Under the pieces are notes generated by a model that saw only the letters and a program-made list of their open reading frames with translations, was not told where the DNA came from and ran no database searches. Shown here one piece after another: positions 63,358 to 64,000 of a stretch of DNA of 64,000 nt (within the stretch, counting starts at the first letter, position 1; the number at the start of each line of letters is the position of its first letter). Source of the stretch: Tumidithrix helvetica (GTDB taxonomy: Bacteria; Cyanobacteriota; Cyanobacteriia; Pseudanabaenales; Pseudanabaenaceae); contig NZ_CBDDRA010000024.1 of NCBI RefSeq assembly GCF_965232925.1, forward strand, positions 9,106 through 73,105. The letters are read 5' to 3'. A program made the translations under genes and the position numbers.

Positions 63358-64000
63358 ATGACAACTGCAGTACAAAGACGCGAAAGCGCTAGTCTGTGGG
63401 ATCAGTTCTGCAACTGGATCACCAGCACCGAAAACCGCATTTATATAGGTTGGTTCGGCGTATTGATGATCCCTTGCTTGCTCGCTGCCACCACATGCTT
63501 CGTAATCGCCTTCATCGCCGCCCCCCCCGTGGACATCGACGGCATTCGCGAACCCGTATCCGGCTCCTTGCTATACGGCAACAACATGATTTCTGGCGCA
63601 GTCGTGCCCTCCTCCAACGCCATTGGCTTGCACTTTTACCCCATTTGGGAAGCAGACAGCCTCGACGAGTGGCTCTACAACGGTGGTCCCTACCAATTCG
63701 TCGTATTCCACTTCCTGATCGGCATCTTCTGCTACATGGGACGTGAATGGGAACTTTCCTACCGTCTAGGCATGAGACCATGGATCGCCGTAGCATACAG
63801 CGCCCCCGTCGCTGCAGCCACCGCCGTATTCTTGATCTACCCCCTCGGACAAGGCAGCTTCTCTGACGGTATGCCTTTGGGTATCTCCGGCACCTTCAAC
63901 TTCATGATCGTATTCCAAGCCGAACACAACATCCTGATGCACCCCTTCCACATGTTGGGCGTAGCAGGCGTATTCGGTGGTAGCTTATTCAGCGCCATGC
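63358..64000 (+). CDS. psbA: Photosystem II protein D1 (partial at right edge)
   Basis: D1 carries the water-splitting and electron transfer cofactors of photosystem II. The first 214 residues are visible, from MTTAVQRRESASLWDQFCNW to MLGVAGVFGGSLFSAM, with ISGAVVPSSNAIGLHFYPIW and the helix C/D regions; Y161 and H190 are D1 landmarks and lie in this part. Residue 130 reads E (MGREWELSY), as in high-light D1 forms, where it bonds the active pheophytin. Codons are unusually rich in C at third positions compared with neighbouring genes, as expected for a very highly expressed gene. Confidence 0.97.
   Translation, partial: MTTAVQRRESASLWDQFCNWITSTENRIYIGWFGVLMIPCLLAATTCFVIAFIAAPPVDIDGIREPVSGSLLYGNNMISGAVVPSSNAIGLHFYPIWEADSLDEWLYNGGPYQFVVFHFLIGIFCYMGREWELSYRLGMRPWIAVAYSAPVAAATAVFLIYPLGQGSFSDGMPLGISGTFNFMIVFQAEHNILMHPFHMLGVAGVFGGSLFSAM

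Noticed and set aside
1..64000. CRISPR array, rRNA, prophage or known riboswitch
   Set aside because: No regularly spaced direct repeats, no rRNA sequence, no phage structural genes and no riboswitch motif that I could identify.

Overview
The window is a 64 kb piece of a cyanobacterial chromosome. Evidence: a psbA gene for photosystem II D1 at the right edge, pipX (PII/NtcA co-regulator), desA- and desC-type lipid desaturases, a kdpA-B-F/G-C-D operon with the short KdpD typical of cyanobacteria, a DUF3038/DUF4335 pair, five Uma2-family genes, and the HIP1 octamer GCGATCGC scattered through genes and spacers on both strands. A Pseudanabaena-like organism is my guess from general protein style, not something the sequence proves. 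There is no rRNA, CRISPR array, prophage or intact transposase. Three tRNA genes are present: Ser-UGA, Pro-CGG and Ser-GCU.

Layout. 1-9.3 kb: the end of ATP sulfurylase, an RNase H-like protein, a TPR protein, dapB, small membrane proteins, a double-ATPase oligopeptide ABC protein, an aldo/keto reductase, and gene debris. 9.3-14.5 kb: rnc, a class V aminotransferase, nadK, then a tightly coupled PD-(D/E)XK nuclease plus TOPRIM protein pair that looks like a small defence or DNA-processing module, then purK. 14.5-24 kb: lipid, nitrogen and isoprenoid genes (desA, pipX-ispE), usp, cysteine synthase-mutT, GST, two Uma2 genes and a DedA protein. 24-34 kb: tRNA-Ser, AI-2E permease, aspartase, a HEAGH membrane protein, a NIL-ferredoxin, a two-enzyme peptidoglycan hydrolase, a pyruvate-kinase-like protein, a CHAD protein, a decayed oxidoreductase and tRNA-Pro. 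34-42 kb: duplicated Uma2 genes around a desaturase, a DHH-CBS-tRNA nucleotidyltransferase fusion and a double-AAA Cdc48-like ATPase. 42-47 kb: a RibD-like reductase and an iron(III) uptake set (futC diverging from futB-futA). 47-56 kb: the kdp potassium-uptake operon, a frameshifted Uma2 gene and a histidine kinase, bracketed by inverted copies of a 130 bp non-coding repeat. 56-64 kb: pentapeptide and TPR proteins, a DprA-like protein, rpsD, DUF3038/DUF4335, tRNA-Ser, a sugar kinase and psbA.

Most genes are housekeeping, and several are translationally coupled by ATGA overlaps (pipX-ispE, cysteine synthase-mutT, nuclease-TOPRIM, DUF3038-DUF4335). The most notable signals are the nuclease-TOPRIM pair, the A8 frameshift in a Uma2 gene, the paired Uma2 duplication with unresolved bases, three decayed gene remnants (HNH, FAD oxidoreductase, transposase), and several dispersed palindromic repeats. 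Functions are assigned from recognised motifs and remembered families; no database search was run.
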